Below, in pieces: positions 26,576 through 35,257 of a stretch of 64,000 bases of DNA. A program made the position numbers and the translations under genes. Position 1 is the stretch's first letter. Each line of letters begins with the position of its first letter. Where the stretch lies: NCBI GenBank assembly GCA_003220535.1, contig QHSU01000063.1, positions 1 through 64,000 on the forward strand, given 5' to 3'. The stretch is from Candidatus Rokuibacteriota bacterium (GTDB lineage: Bacteria > Methylomirabilota > Methylomirabilia > Rokubacteriales > CSP1-6). The notes beneath the pieces are model-generated. The model had not been told where the DNA came from. It saw only the letters and a list, made by a program, of their open reading frames with translations, and did not search any database.

Positions 26576-27750
26576 GCCGCGCGCCTGAAGAGGAGTGTCA
26601 CGTTCTGGCCACCGAAGCCGAACGAGTTCGAGATCGCGAGCTCGACGGCCGCCTCACGCGCCACACGCGGCACACAGTCGAACGGAATCTCCGGGTCGGG
26701 GGTCTCGAGGCGCGCGGTGGGCGGGATGACCTCGTTCACGAGCGTCAGCACCGTCGCCACCGCTTCGAGCGTTCCGGCCGCTGCCATCGTGTGCCCGATC
26801 ATGGACTTCGTCGAGCTGACGAGGAGCCGCCCCTCACCGAAAACTTCACGCATCGCCAGCGCTTCGATCCGGTCGTTCTGCGGCGTGGCTGTCCCGTGCG
26901 CGTTCGCGTAGCCGACGGCGCTGGCCGCGACACGAGCCTCCCGCAGGGCGGCGCGCATCGCCCGGACCATCCCCTCGCCCTTCGGGTGGGGCGACGTGAC
27001 GTGAAAGGCATCGCTCGTCATGCCATGCCCTGCCAGCTCCGCGTAGACCGGCGCCGCCCGCGCGCGCGCGCGAACGACGTCCTCGAGCACCATGAACGCG
27101 GCGCCCTCGCCGATCGACATGCCGCGCCGGTCGCGATCGAAGGGACGACACGGCGCCGGGTCGAGGAGCTTCAGCGCGTTGAACCCCATGAAGCAGATCC
27201 GCGTCAGCGCGTCGACCCCACCGGCGAGCGCCAGCGGAACGACGCCGTCGGCCACGAGATCGGCGGCCATCGCCAACGAGGCGGCGCCGGAGCTGCAGGC
27301 CGTCACGACGGTCTCGCGCGGTCCGCCGAGTCCGAGGACGCTGCCGATCACGTCGGCGTGCGCGGACGGGAAGCTCGACGCCAGCGCTCGCGGCAGGGGA
27401 GCGGGGACACCCCGAGCGCGCTGCCAGTACCACGCCTCGGCTTCCAGCATCCCGCCGCCTACCGCGCCGACGATCAGCGCGGCCTCGGTGCGGTCGGGGC
27501 GGCCGATCCCGGCGTCGTCCAGCGCCTCCCGCGCGGCGGCGAGGGCCAGTCGGTCGGCCCGCGACCGGCGGGTCGAGCCGCCGACGCCGTCCGGCACCTC
27601 GGCGGCGATCCGGCAGCGGAAGCCCTCGGTGTCGATCAAGGTGATCGGGCGGATCGCGCAGACGCCGCCGCTGATCCCCTCCCAGTACGCCTTGACGCCA
27701 GCGCCGAACGGGCTGACGACCCCGAGCCCCGTGACGGCGACGGGCCTCAC
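26572..27750 (-). CDS. Beta-ketoacyl synthase (FabF/KS-alpha type), active
   Basis: 392 aa. Full catalytic set: Cys152 in T-A-C-S-S-G, His285 in N-A-H-G-T-A-T, Lys315 and His320 in K-S-M-I-G-H. N-terminal V-T-G-L-G-V-V-S-P-F-G and C-terminal S-N-S-F-G-F-G-G-Q-N are standard. Performs decarboxylative Claisen condensation on ACP-bound substrates. Sits between the ACP gene (ATGA overlap) and the inactive partner, the arrangement of type II polyketide minimal systems. Confidence 0.93.
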   Translation of the reverse strand: MRPVAVTGLGVVSPFGAGVKAYWEGISGGVCAIRPITLIDTEGFRCRIAAEVPDGVGGSTRRSRADRLALAAAREALDDAGIGRPDRTEAALIVGAVGGGMLEAEAWYWQRARGVPAPLPRALASSFPSAHADVIGSVLGLGGPRETVVTACSSGAASLAMAADLVADGVVPLALAGGVDALTRICFMGFNALKLLDPAPCRPFDRDRRGMSIGEGAAFMVLEDVVRARARAAPVYAELAGHGMTSDAFHVTSPHPKGEGMVRAMRAALREARVAASAVGYANAHGTATPQNDRIEALAMREVFGEGRLLVSSTKSMIGHTMAAAGTLEAVATVLTLVNEVIPPTARLETPDPEIPFDCVPRVAREAAVELAISNSFGFGGQNVTLLFRRAA

Positions 27751-28022
27751 GCGCCGGCCGTCCTCGACGCGATGTAGCGGGAGAGCGTGTCGAAGGAGGT
27801 GAAGTGGGGGGCCAGATCCGCCGACTCGTCCATCGTGATCCCGAAGCGCTCTTCGATCGCGATCGCCAGCTCGATGAAGTCCAGCGAGTCCAGGCCGATC
27901 GAGCTCTCGATGCCCTTGGGCAGCGCCGTCTCGAGGGTCAGGTCGACGGCACGGCGCGGATCGAACTTGAGTCGCGTCACGAGGATCGTCTTGAGCTCGT
28001 CGAACACTTCTTTGGGTTCCAT
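27747..28022 (-). CDS. Acyl carrier protein
   Basis: 91 aa, acidic four-helix protein. The phosphopantetheine serine is Ser46 in G-L-D-S-L-D-F-I-E-L. ATG 28022 has GGAGGGCT directly upstream. Its position inside a ketosynthase operon marks it as a dedicated carrier rather than the housekeeping AcpP. An AcpS gene able to prime it is at 35994-36377. Confidence 0.93.
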   Translation of the reverse strand: MEPKEVFDELKTILVTRLKFDPRRAVDLTLETALPKGIESSIGLDSLDFIELAIAIEERFGITMDESADLAPHFTSFDTLSRYIASRTAGA

Positions 28023-28029
28023 AGCCCTC

Positions 28030-28096
28030 CTGGATTTTAGAGCCACTGAAGCGTCGCCTCGCGACGAGGACGCCGCTCGGCTCCTACTGCCGATTC
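28030..28096. repeat. Degenerate REP-like repeat and short duplication in the ACP leader
   Basis: AGAGCCACTGAAGCGTCGCC is a diverged match to repeat family A. It is followed by CTCCTACTGCCGATTCCTACTGCCATT, a 13-base near-duplication. This is the only real gap in the ketosynthase operon and could set a different expression level for ACP. Confidence 0.45.
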
Positions 28097-28909
28097 CTAC
28101 TGCCATTGGATTCCCGCACGGCGGCCGCGCCATTCACCCGTGATGGCGATCGATGCCGGTCCCCCGCCGTCGCGCGCGAGCGCCAGCGCGATCAGCGGCG
28201 CGCACGCGAGCGTCTCGCCGGCGCGGACACGCACGAGCGACTCGAGCGCCGACGGGGCCCGCGGCGCGTCGTACCGCGCGTGCAGGGCGCCGGGCACCAG
28301 GAGCGCGCACGCCGCCGCTTCGACCAGCGGGCGCCTCACGAGCCATCGCCCGCGCGCGTAGAGATCCACACACTCCTCGAAAGTCTCGACGGCCAGCACG
28401 AGCGCACGCTCGCACCGCCCGCCGGCCAGGAGCCGCGTGGCCTGCCAGAGCGCGTCGATCGTCGCGGCCGCTCCACCGATCAGGATGCCATACGGACCGG
28501 TCAGGCCGAACTCGATCGCGACCTCGCCGGCCATCGCGCTCGGCGCCGTGTACGGAAAGTGCACGGCGGACGCGCGCCCGACCGACTCCGCGACCACGAA
28601 CGCCCGGTTCGAGGCGCCGTAGGCTCCGCCGGTGACATAGACGAGCGCGGTCGCGCTTCCCTTTACTGCATCGCGGGAGATGTTGCTCTCGCGCAGGAGC
28701 GCGTCGACCGCCGCGACGCCCAGCAAGCACTCGCGAGTGGCGCGCCTGAACCGCTCGCCCTCGAGCGTCGGACGGCCCAGCGGGATCACCGCGCGGCCGG
28801 CCGCCGCCTTCCCCGCGTCCGCCGGCAGGGCCCCGATCCCATGGCCCCACCCGGTGAGAACCGCGACCGCCTCGAGCCTGGTTCCCGTCGCCGCGATGGA
28901 GACGCTCAT
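28097..28909 (-). CDS. Short ketosynthase-like partner, active cysteine lost
   Basis: 270 aa. Alignable to the N-terminal and middle part of ketosynthases (G-W-G-H-G-I-G-A-L; Y-T-A-P-S-A-M-A-G-E-V-A-I-E-F; L-V-L-A-V-E-T-F-E-E-C), but the nucleophile position reads G-I-L-I-G-G-A-A-A and the C-terminal half with both histidines is missing. Likely a second non-catalytic partner, here for the KS encoded just upstream (ATGA overlap). Could alternatively be an ACP- or acyl-binding protein. Confidence 0.78.
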   Translation of the reverse strand: MSVSIAATGTRLEAVAVLTGWGHGIGALPADAGKAAAGRAVIPLGRPTLEGERFRRATRECLLGVAAVDALLRESNISRDAVKGSATALVYVTGGAYGASNRAFVVAESVGRASAVHFPYTAPSAMAGEVAIEFGLTGPYGILIGGAAATIDALWQATRLLAGGRCERALVLAVETFEECVDLYARGRWLVRRPLVEAAACALLVPGALHARYDAPRAPSALESLVRVRAGETLACAPLIALALARDGGGPASIAITGEWRGRRAGIQWQ

Positions 28910-30096
28910 GGCGCGGGCGCTTCCAGCACGAGGGCCGCGTTGCAGCCGCCGAAGCCCAGCGACGTGCTGAGGCTGATCCGTGGACGCGTGGCGCGGGGAG
29001 ATCCGATCACGTGGTCCAGATCGCATGCTGGATCGGGGTCGTCCAGCCCGAGCGTGGGCGGCACGACACCCTCGCGCGAGGCCAGCAGGCACATGATGGC
29101 CTCGAGGGCCGCGGCCGCACCCATCGTGTGACCGAGCCCAGCCTTGATCGAGTTGACGGGGATCTCGGACGCACGACGGCCGAGCGTCCGCCTGAGCACC
29201 TCGGCCTCGATCCGATCGTTGAGTGGCGTGCCGGTCCCATGGGCGCTCACGAAGTCGACGTCGGCGGCCGTCAGCGCGGCTTCGTGGAGCGCCGCTCGGA
29301 CCGCGAACTCGAGCCCTCGGCCGTTCGGATCCGGGGCGGCGATGTGCGAGCCATCGCTGGCGGTCGCGTGCCCCAGAAGCCTTCCGAGCGTCGGCCCGCT
29401 CGTCGCGCCGTCGCGCGTCATCAGCACCACGGCCGCCGCCTCCCCCAGGAGGAGACCGCTCCGTCGGCGGTCGAATGGACGCACGCGCTCGCGCGTGAGC
29501 GAGCGTAGGGCGTCGAAGCCACGCATCACGAACCGGCAGAGGCTGTCGTAGCCGCCGGCGATCACGGCGTCCGCGGCGTCGGCGCGCAACAGGTCCGCGC
29601 CGGCGCCGAGCGCCGTCGCCCCGGCAGCGCAGGCCGTGCCAACCGTGAGGACCGGGCCTCGCGCGCCGAGCCGCCGCGCGAGCGCGTGGGCCGGACTGTC
29701 GTAGAGCGCCCCGACGGCGTGGCGCGCGCGGCCGCCCGGCGCCAGGGCGCGCTCGAGCTGCTCGACGCCGCCGAGCGCCGTGCCGAGGACGACCGCCACT
29801 CGCTCGGGCGCGGCGGAGACGACGGCGCGGGCCAGGAGGTCCTCGGCTGCGGCCAGCAAGATCTGCGTGGCGCGACACCCTGCCCGGCGGCCCTGAGGCA
29901 GGGGCCGCAGCTTCTTGATCTCGCCCCCGCGGCCCACGCGCAGATCGTCCACGGGGAAGCGCTCGATCATCGAGATGCCGTCGCTTCCCGTGACGAGCCC
30001 GGACCAGAACGCGTCGAGGTCGGCGCCGAGCGGGGTCACGGCTCCGGCGGCCACCAGGGTGACGGGCTCAGCGCGCAGGTGCCAGGCTCCCGGCAT
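28906..30096 (-). CDS. Second beta-ketoacyl synthase, active
   Basis: 396 aa. Cys156 in T-A-C-A-A-G, His286 in H-G-T-G-T-P-L-N-D, Lys318 and His323 in K-A-G-L-G-H-T: a complete condensing-enzyme active site. It differs clearly from the KS at 26572, so initiation versus elongation roles are plausible. Starts 18 bases after the lipoprotein stop. Confidence 0.93.
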   Translation of the reverse strand: MPGAWHLRAEPVTLVAAGAVTPLGADLDAFWSGLVTGSDGISMIERFPVDDLRVGRGGEIKKLRPLPQGRRAGCRATQILLAAAEDLLARAVVSAAPERVAVVLGTALGGVEQLERALAPGGRARHAVGALYDSPAHALARRLGARGPVLTVGTACAAGATALGAGADLLRADAADAVIAGGYDSLCRFVMRGFDALRSLTRERVRPFDRRRSGLLLGEAAAVVLMTRDGATSGPTLGRLLGHATASDGSHIAAPDPNGRGLEFAVRAALHEAALTAADVDFVSAHGTGTPLNDRIEAEVLRRTLGRRASEIPVNSIKAGLGHTMGAAAALEAIMCLLASREGVVPPTLGLDDPDPACDLDHVIGSPRATRPRISLSTSLGFGGCNAALVLEAPAP

Positions 30097-30114
30097 GACG
30101 AAGGTCGAGTCGTT

Positions 30115-30912
30115 TCATAGCAGTCGCGAGTAGTACATCCGGAACGCCCGGATCGGTCCCGGCTCCGTGTCGTAGAGACTCGTCGCCCAGAAGCGGCGGG
30201 CGTTCTGGTCGAAGGTCATGATACCCGGCTGGGCCGGGTTGTTGGGGTCCCACACCACGAAGTCGACGCCGCCCTCCGTCGGACGCGATTCGAAGGCGAT
30301 GACCGTGTGGTTCAGCTCGGGCTTCGGCCAGTTGGTGACAAGGAGCTGGACCAGTCGTCCCGCACGCAGCTCGTCGAGAATCTCGTGGGCGACCCCCTCC
30401 TGATGGCCACCGGTCACGGGGAACGTCACGCGCCAGTTGGTCCAGTGCACGAACGTCCAGAACCGTCCCCCCAGCCCTTCTTTCACGGCGTTCTCCTGCT
30501 CGCGGGAGAACTCACGCAGATTGGCATAACCGGGAATGACGATCCGATCGTCGGGGGGCAGCGCCGGCTCTCGCGGCGGCCGCGCCGCCACGCGCTTGAC
30601 GCGTTCGACGTACCCGGCGCGATCGAGCTTGGGAAGCGCCGGGTCGAACCGGGCGAACTGCGAGAACTGGCGCAGGCCGCGCGCCAGCACGAAGCAATAG
30701 TTCGCGTAGAGATCGTGCTCGTCGGGATGGCGCGCGCGGATCAGGTTCGCGAACGTAAACGTGTCCGTCGCGAACGAGAACGCGGGGGCCCGGACCCGAT
30801 GATCGAGGCTGAGCGGCGGCCCGCCGCTCGACTGCGGCGCGCTCGCGCACGCCGCAGTCACGATCATCACGCCCAGGAGAGCTGCAAGGCGCGAGTTCAC
30901 GATGAAATTCAA
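30115..30912 (-). CDS. Papain-like lipoprotein, first gene of the ketosynthase operon
   Basis: 265 aa. A lipoprotein signal ends V-T-A-A-C (Cys22), so it is exported and lipid-anchored. The mature part has the layout of a papain-like (C39/NlpC-type) fold: Cys73 in N-Y-C-F-V-L-A-R-G, His202 in L-N-H-T-V-I-A-F and Asp222/Asn224 in V-W-D-P-N-N-P. Could be a protease, amidase or transacylase acting on the periplasmic side. Start TTG 30912 or GTG 30900. Operon position suggests a role in product release or envelope attachment; that is inference. Confidence 0.72.
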   Translation of the reverse strand: MNFIVNSRLAALLGVMIVTAACASAPQSSGGPPLSLDHRVRAPAFSFATDTFTFANLIRARHPDEHDLYANYCFVLARGLRQFSQFARFDPALPKLDRAGYVERVKRVAARPPREPALPPDDRIVIPGYANLREFSREQENAVKEGLGGRFWTFVHWTNWRVTFPVTGGHQEGVAHEILDELRAGRLVQLLVTNWPKPELNHTVIAFESRPTEGGVDFVVWDPNNPAQPGIMTFDQNARRFWATSLYDTEPGPIRAFRMYYSRLL

Positions 30913-30979
30913 TGTCTTACCCTAAATGGCACCGTCGCCTTTCGTCAAGAGCACGTGTTATCCTTCGACCCGGCGTCGC

Positions 30980-31966
30980 ATGAGCCGAACGATCGCGGTA
31001 CTCTACCGGCTTCTCTACGCCGGCCTGCTCTCACGCCTCCCCGAATCGGCCGCCATCTCGCTGGGCCAGGGCCTGCTCCGCCGGCTGCCCCTCGATCGGC
31101 TCGGCTGCTTCCGGCTCTCGGCTCCACGCCTCGCGATCACGCTCGGCGGCGTGCGGCTGCCCAACCCGATCGTCCTGGCCGCCATGTATTACGATCCCGC
31201 GATCCTCTCGCGCGCGATGGGCCTGGGTTTCGGCGCGGTCACCGCCAAATCCATCACGGTCCAGGCGCGGCCCGGCCATCCCGAACCCAACCTCGTGCGT
31301 ACGCGCACCGGCGCCGGGCCCGGCCTCGTGAACTGCAACGGCTTTCAGAACCCCGGCCTCGAGCGCTTCCGCGCCGCGGTGGCGTCGCTCCCGCACCGGG
31401 TGCCGCTGATCGTGAGCGTCGCCGGCGAGTCGATCGATGACTACGTGACGCTCGTGCACGAGCTCGGAGCGCTCGGCGACCTGGTCGAGTTCAACATTTC
31501 CTCACCGAACACGAAGCTAGTCTACGAGTGGAGCCGCAAGCCGGGGGAGCTCGCCACGCTGCTCCGTGAGGTGAGCGGGGCGACGACCAAGCCCCTCATC
31601 GTCAAGCTCTCGCCCGATTTCGCCGACACGAACGAGCGGGAGATCATCCCGGCCGCGCTGGCCGCCGGCGTCCGGATCGTCAACTACGGGAACACGCGCA
31701 AGGTGGCGGACCGCCGGCTCTCGCAGGGCGAAGGCGGGCTCTCCGGCCCCGACCTGTTTCCCGCGACGCTCGAGAATCTGCGACGGACGCGTCGCCGTTT
31801 CGGCGCCGATCTCGAGATCATCGCCACCGGCGGCGTCGACTCGCCCGACAAGGCCTGGCAGCTCCTCCGGGAAGGTGCCGACGCCGTCGGATATTTCACT
31901 GGATTCATCACCCGGGGGCCGATCCTCGCCCGACAGATCCTCGAGCGCCTTCTCGCCGATCGCTGA
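30980..31966 (+). CDS. pyrD: Dihydroorotate dehydrogenase family protein
   Basis: 328 aa. FMN TIM barrel with P-N-P-I-V-L-A-A, G-F-G-A-V-T-A-K-S-I-T, N-I-S-S-P-N-T (about 172-178), a catalytic-site K-L-S-P-D-F and G-G-V-D-S-P-D-K-A. Looks like the quinone-dependent class 2 form. The N-terminal helices (I-A-V-L-Y-R-L-L-Y-A-G-L-L) would touch the membrane, although some class 2 blocks are divergent. Pyrimidine synthesis. Divergent from the ketosynthase operon across only 67 bp. Confidence 0.88.
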   Translation: MSRTIAVLYRLLYAGLLSRLPESAAISLGQGLLRRLPLDRLGCFRLSAPRLAITLGGVRLPNPIVLAAMYYDPAILSRAMGLGFGAVTAKSITVQARPGHPEPNLVRTRTGAGPGLVNCNGFQNPGLERFRAAVASLPHRVPLIVSVAGESIDDYVTLVHELGALGDLVEFNISSPNTKLVYEWSRKPGELATLLREVSGATTKPLIVKLSPDFADTNEREIIPAALAAGVRIVNYGNTRKVADRRLSQGEGGLSGPDLFPATLENLRRTRRRFGADLEIIATGGVDSPDKAWQLLREGADAVGYFTGFITRGPILARQILERLLADR

Positions 31967-31999
31967 GCGCGCTCGCTCGGCACTGAAAATGCTCACAGC

Positions 32000-32026
32000 T
32001 TATCCACTTGTCCACCGCTATCCACA
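32000..32026 (+). promoter_or_regulatory. Cluster of three DnaA-box-like sites
   Basis: TTATCCACT (32000-32008), TTGTCCACC (32008-32016) and CTATCCACA (32018-32026) each differ by one or two bases from TTATCCACA and share orientation and 8-10 base spacing. No dnaA or dnaN is in view, so this may be a DnaA-titration or regulatory site rather than an origin. Confidence 0.4.
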
Positions 32027-32188
32027 GAAGACGAAATCGCACAGCCTGACGCGGGTTCACGAAGGCGTCGACGAAATATGACGGTCCATTCGTCCACGGA
32101 GAGCACAGCCACAAAGATTCCCGGATTCCACGCGGCTCCACCTCACGACACGGCGTCTCACTCGCATTTCTTGCGGACAAACGAGATC

Positions 32189-32218
32189 TTGACACTGAAA
32201 TCACGGCGCTCGTAAGGT
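32189..32218 (+). promoter_or_regulatory. Candidate sigma-70 promoter
   Basis: A perfect TTGACA at 32189 and TAAGGT at 32213 are separated by 18 bases. The -10 matches only three of six positions. Points towards the small gene at 32298. Confidence 0.4.
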
Positions 32219-32297
32219 TGGCGGGCGATGTCACCTGTTCAGCTCAACGCTGCACCGCGGTCGCTACGACCGGTCTTGTCTGGAGGTACACATCACG

Positions 32298-32543
32298 ATG
32301 GACGGCAGCAGCAGGAAGCCACTTGCGAAGGTGGAAGGTCGACGACGCCTGCGCCTCAGCGGCGTGACCGTCGCCTGGCGCGGCACTCCCAATCTCGACG
32401 ACTGGGTGGCGTACATCGTGAACGGGACCCGGTCCAAGAAGCTGATCCTGGCCGATCACTCGTCCGAGCGCAAAGTGAAGTCGCTCCTGTCACGCTTGCA
32501 AACGATGCCGCGGAAGGAAATCGAGAAGCTGGCAAAGAGCTGA
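32298..32543 (+). CDS. Small basic protein, unknown
   Basis: 81 aa, strongly basic, with V-T-V-A-W-R-G-T-P-N-L-D-D-W-V-A-Y-I-V-N-G-T and a Lys/Arg-rich helical C-terminus. GGAGG lies 11 bases upstream and a promoter candidate further up. No family recognised; charge suggests nucleic-acid or membrane binding. Confidence 0.55.
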   Translation: MDGSSRKPLAKVEGRRRLRLSGVTVAWRGTPNLDDWVAYIVNGTRSKKLILADHSSERKVKSLLSRLQTMPRKEIEKLAKS

Positions 32544-32550
32544 GCGCTCC

Positions 32551-33225
32551 TTAGATGATGCCCCGCTCGGCAAGGCTCACGAACCGCCCGTGGCCGATCA
32601 CGAGGTGGTCGTGGATCCGGAGGTCGAGGAGACGTGCGCACTCGACGAGCTGTCGGGTCAGCCGGATGTCCTCCCGGCTCGGCGTCGGGTCACCGCTCGG
32701 GTGGTTGTGGAGCAGGATCACCGAGGCCGCCGACTCCAGGATCGCCGGCTTGAACACCTCCCGCGGGTGTACGAGGCTCGCCGACAGCGTCCCCTGCGAA
32801 ATCACGCGATCACGAAGAAGGCCGTTCTGCGCGTCGAGGAGCGCGATGCGGAACACCTCGCGCTTGAGATCCTCCATGAGCGGGCCAAACGCCGCGTACA
32901 CCTCGGCGGGGCCGGACAGGACGACGCGAGCGCCGGGGATCCGGGCCCTGAGGCGCCGCGTCAGCTCGAACGCGGCGACCAGTCGCGCGGCCTTGACGGG
33001 CCCGACGCCGGAGTGCTTCTCGAGCTCGGCGAGCTCTCGGCCTGCGACTCCGCCCAGCGAGCCGTATGCGGCCAACATCTCCCGCGCGACGTCGATCGCG
33101 CTCTTGCCGCGTGTGCCGGAGCCGAGCTGGAGGGCCAGAAGCTCGGCGTCGGCGAGAGCCTCCGGCCCGTTGCAGTAGAGGCGCTCGCGGGGGCGCTCGG
33201 CCGACGGCCAGCGTTCGATGGCCAT
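32551..33225 (-). CDS. radC: RadC family protein (JAB-domain, UPF0758)
   Basis: 224 aa. N-terminal helix-hairpin-helix segment (G-V-G-P-V-K-A-A-R-L) and a C-terminal JAB/MPN metalloprotease-like domain with H-N-H-P-S-G-D-P-x-P-S-x-E-D, the JAMM zinc motif. Despite the name, a direct role in DNA repair is unsettled. Convergent with the small basic gene; ends 8 bases past its stop. Confidence 0.95.
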   Translation of the reverse strand: MAIERWPSAERPRERLYCNGPEALADAELLALQLGSGTRGKSAIDVAREMLAAYGSLGGVAGRELAELEKHSGVGPVKAARLVAAFELTRRLRARIPGARVVLSGPAEVYAAFGPLMEDLKREVFRIALLDAQNGLLRDRVISQGTLSASLVHPREVFKPAILESAASVILLHNHPSGDPTPSREDIRLTRQLVECARLLDLRIHDHLVIGHGRFVSLAERGII

Positions 33226-33256
33226 GCGGCTGTCGTACGCGAGCTGCGCTCGGCGG

Positions 33257-33709
33257 TCAATGCGCCGATTCCGATACCGTCCCGGCGCTCATCCGGATCG
33301 TGATCGTGCGCGTCTGGTCGCCGACGCCTTCGATGGTCACGTGGATCGCGTCGGGCGGCAGCAAGGGCGCCAGCTTGTCCGCCCACTCGATGACCGTCAC
33401 GCCCGCGCCGCCGAGCATCTCCAGCAGGCCCAGATCCATCAGCTCGGTCATGCTGCCCGTCCGGTAGGCGTCGACGTGATAGACGGGCACGCGGCCCGTG
33501 TATTGGTTGACGAGGACGAAGGTCGGGCTCGTGGCGCGGACCGTGGCGCCGAGACCCCGAACGAGCCCCTGGATGAAGCAGGTCTTCCCTGCACCGAGCT
33601 CGCCCGTCAGCGCGACGACGGCGCCGGGCCCGAGGGCGCGGCCCAGCCGCTCGCCGGCGGCCTCGGTCGCCTCGGGGCTGGCGCTGGTGATGTCAGCCGG
33701 CGCCGCCAC
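33257..33709 (-). CDS. tsaE: tRNA threonylcarbamoyladenosine biosynthesis ATPase TsaE
   Basis: 150 aa P-loop protein. Walker A is G-E-L-G-A-G-K-T (about 36-43), with S-P-T-F-V-L-V-N-Q-Y, H-V-D-A-Y-R and V-I-E-W-A-D as in TsaE/YjeE. Partner of TsaB/TsaD in t6A formation. Overlaps the end of the upstream nnr gene by 17 bases, a pairing common in bacteria. Confidence 0.95.
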   Translation of the reverse strand: MAAPADITSASPEATEAAGERLGRALGPGAVVALTGELGAGKTCFIQGLVRGLGATVRATSPTFVLVNQYTGRVPVYHVDAYRTGSMTELMDLGLLEMLGGAGVTVIEWADKLAPLLPPDAIHVTIEGVGDQTRTITIRMSAGTVSESAH

Positions 33710-35255
33710 CCAGCCTCTTGAACGCCTCGGGGATCGCGGCCACGACGTCGCGCGCGATCAGCGCCTCTTCCCCGACACGCTCGGCGGCGATGTCGCCCGC
33801 GCTCCCGTGCAGGTAGACGCTCGAGAGGAGCGCGGCCCCGGGCTCCAGGCCCCGCGCGAGAAAGGCGCCGAGCATCCCCGTGAGCACGTCGCCCGTGCCC
33901 CCACTGGCCATTCCGGGATTCCCCGTCGGATTCACGAAGACGCGCCCGTCCGGCGCGCCGATCACGCTGCGCGCTCCCTTCAACACGATGTGGACCCGGT
34001 AGCGCGTCGCGAACTCGCGCGTGGACTCGATGCGATCACGCTGGACGTCGTCCACACGAGCGCTCAGCATCCGGGCCATCTCCCCGGGATGGGGCGTGAG
34101 GCAGCGCGCCGCCGGCGCGTCGCGCAGGAGCTCGAGATGGCCGGCGAGCGCGGTCAGCCCGTCGGCGTCGACGGCCAGCGGCTTGCGCAGCTCCCGGGCC
34201 AGGCTCCGGACCACTTGCTGCGTCTCCTCGTCGATCCCGATCCCGGGGCCGATCGCGACGGCGTCGCGCGGCGCCGCGAGCTCGGCGATCACCTCGCGCG
34301 CCTTCAACGCGAGTGTGCGCGCGGGTGTCTCCGGCAACGGCTCGGTCATCGCCTCGAGCACGAGGCTCGCGACGACGGGCTGCTGGCTCATGGGCGTCGC
34401 GACCGTGACGAGCCCGCTTCCGCTGCGCATCGCGGCGGCCGCTCCCAGCGCGGCCGCGCCGGTCTTGCCGAGCGAGCCCGCCACCAGGAGCAGATGGCCA
34501 TAGGTCCCTTTGTGGGCCTCGCGGCGGCGCCGCGGGAAGTGTCGCGCGACGTCACGCGTCTCGATGAGGAAGGTCGTGACCCCTCGCGCGACTTCGGCCT
34601 CCGGAACGCCGATCGGGATCACGGTCACGCGTCCGGCGAGCTCGTCGTCCGGGGCCGTGACCAGGCCACGCTTGAGCCCGGCGAACGTCAGGGTCATCGC
34701 CGCTCGGATCGCGACACCCGCGGGCGCTCCGCCGTCCGCAGACATCCCCGAGGGAATGTCGAGGGCGACGACCGGCCGGCCGCTGGCGTTGATCAGCTCG
34801 ATCGCGCGCGCGACGGGCCCCTCGGGGGCGCCCCGCGAGCCTGTCCCGAGGAGCGCGTCGACGACGAGATGGGCCCGCGTCAGCGCGGCGGCCGTCGCGC
34901 GATCGTCCTCGAAGCGCCGCGGCCGAATCCCGCTGCGGCGCAGCTCCTCGAGCTTGAGCCCGGCGTCGCCGCCGATCTCGGCCGGCGCGCACGCGAGCAG
35001 CACCGACGGGCGCGCGCCGTAGCGCTTGAGCCACCGCGCCACGACGAAGCCGTCGCCCCCGTTGCCGCCCTTGCTACAGACGATGACGACGCGCGCGCCA
35101 CGGCGTGGCGCGCCGAGGGCGGGGAGCGCGGCGACGATCGCGTCGGCGGCGCCGTGACCGGCGTTCTCCATGAGCACGGCGCCGGGAATGCCGAGCTCGG
35201 TGATCGCCCGTCGATCGAGCCGCCGCATCTCCTCGGCGGTGAAGACCTCCAGCAC
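33693..35255 (-). CDS. nnr: Bifunctional NAD(P)H-hydrate epimerase / dehydratase
   Basis: 520 aa from GTG 35255, two bases after the upstream stop. N-terminal YjeF_N epimerase domain (about 1-210; M-E-N-A-G-H-G, G-G-N-G-G-D-G) and C-terminal carbohydrate-kinase-like dehydratase (about 230-515; H-K-G-x-Y-G, A-I-G-P-G-I-G, T-P-H-P-G-E-M-A-R, N-P-T-G-N-P-G-M-A-S-G-G-T-G-D-V-L-T-G). Repairs damaged NADH/NADPH hydrates. Confidence 0.95.
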   Translation of the reverse strand: MLEVFTAEEMRRLDRRAITELGIPGAVLMENAGHGAADAIVAALPALGAPRRGARVVIVCSKGGNGGDGFVVARWLKRYGARPSVLLACAPAEIGGDAGLKLEELRRSGIRPRRFEDDRATAAALTRAHLVVDALLGTGSRGAPEGPVARAIELINASGRPVVALDIPSGMSADGGAPAGVAIRAAMTLTFAGLKRGLVTAPDDELAGRVTVIPIGVPEAEVARGVTTFLIETRDVARHFPRRRREAHKGTYGHLLLVAGSLGKTGAAALGAAAAMRSGSGLVTVATPMSQQPVVASLVLEAMTEPLPETPARTLALKAREVIAELAAPRDAVAIGPGIGIDEETQQVVRSLARELRKPLAVDADGLTALAGHLELLRDAPAARCLTPHPGEMARMLSARVDDVQRDRIESTREFATRYRVHIVLKGARSVIGAPDGRVFVNPTGNPGMASGGTGDVLTGMLGAFLARGLEPGAALLSSVYLHGSAGDIAAERVGEEALIARDVVAAIPEAFKRLGGGAG

Positions 35256-35257
35256 CG

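Larger units (their letters stand above)
31967..32297. other. 331-bp gene-free region
   Basis: Between pyrD and a small gene. Holds three DnaA-box-like 9-mers at its left end (32000-32026) and a TTGACA-type promoter at its right end. The rest shows no coding bias or RNA gene that I can recognise. Confidence 0.6.
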
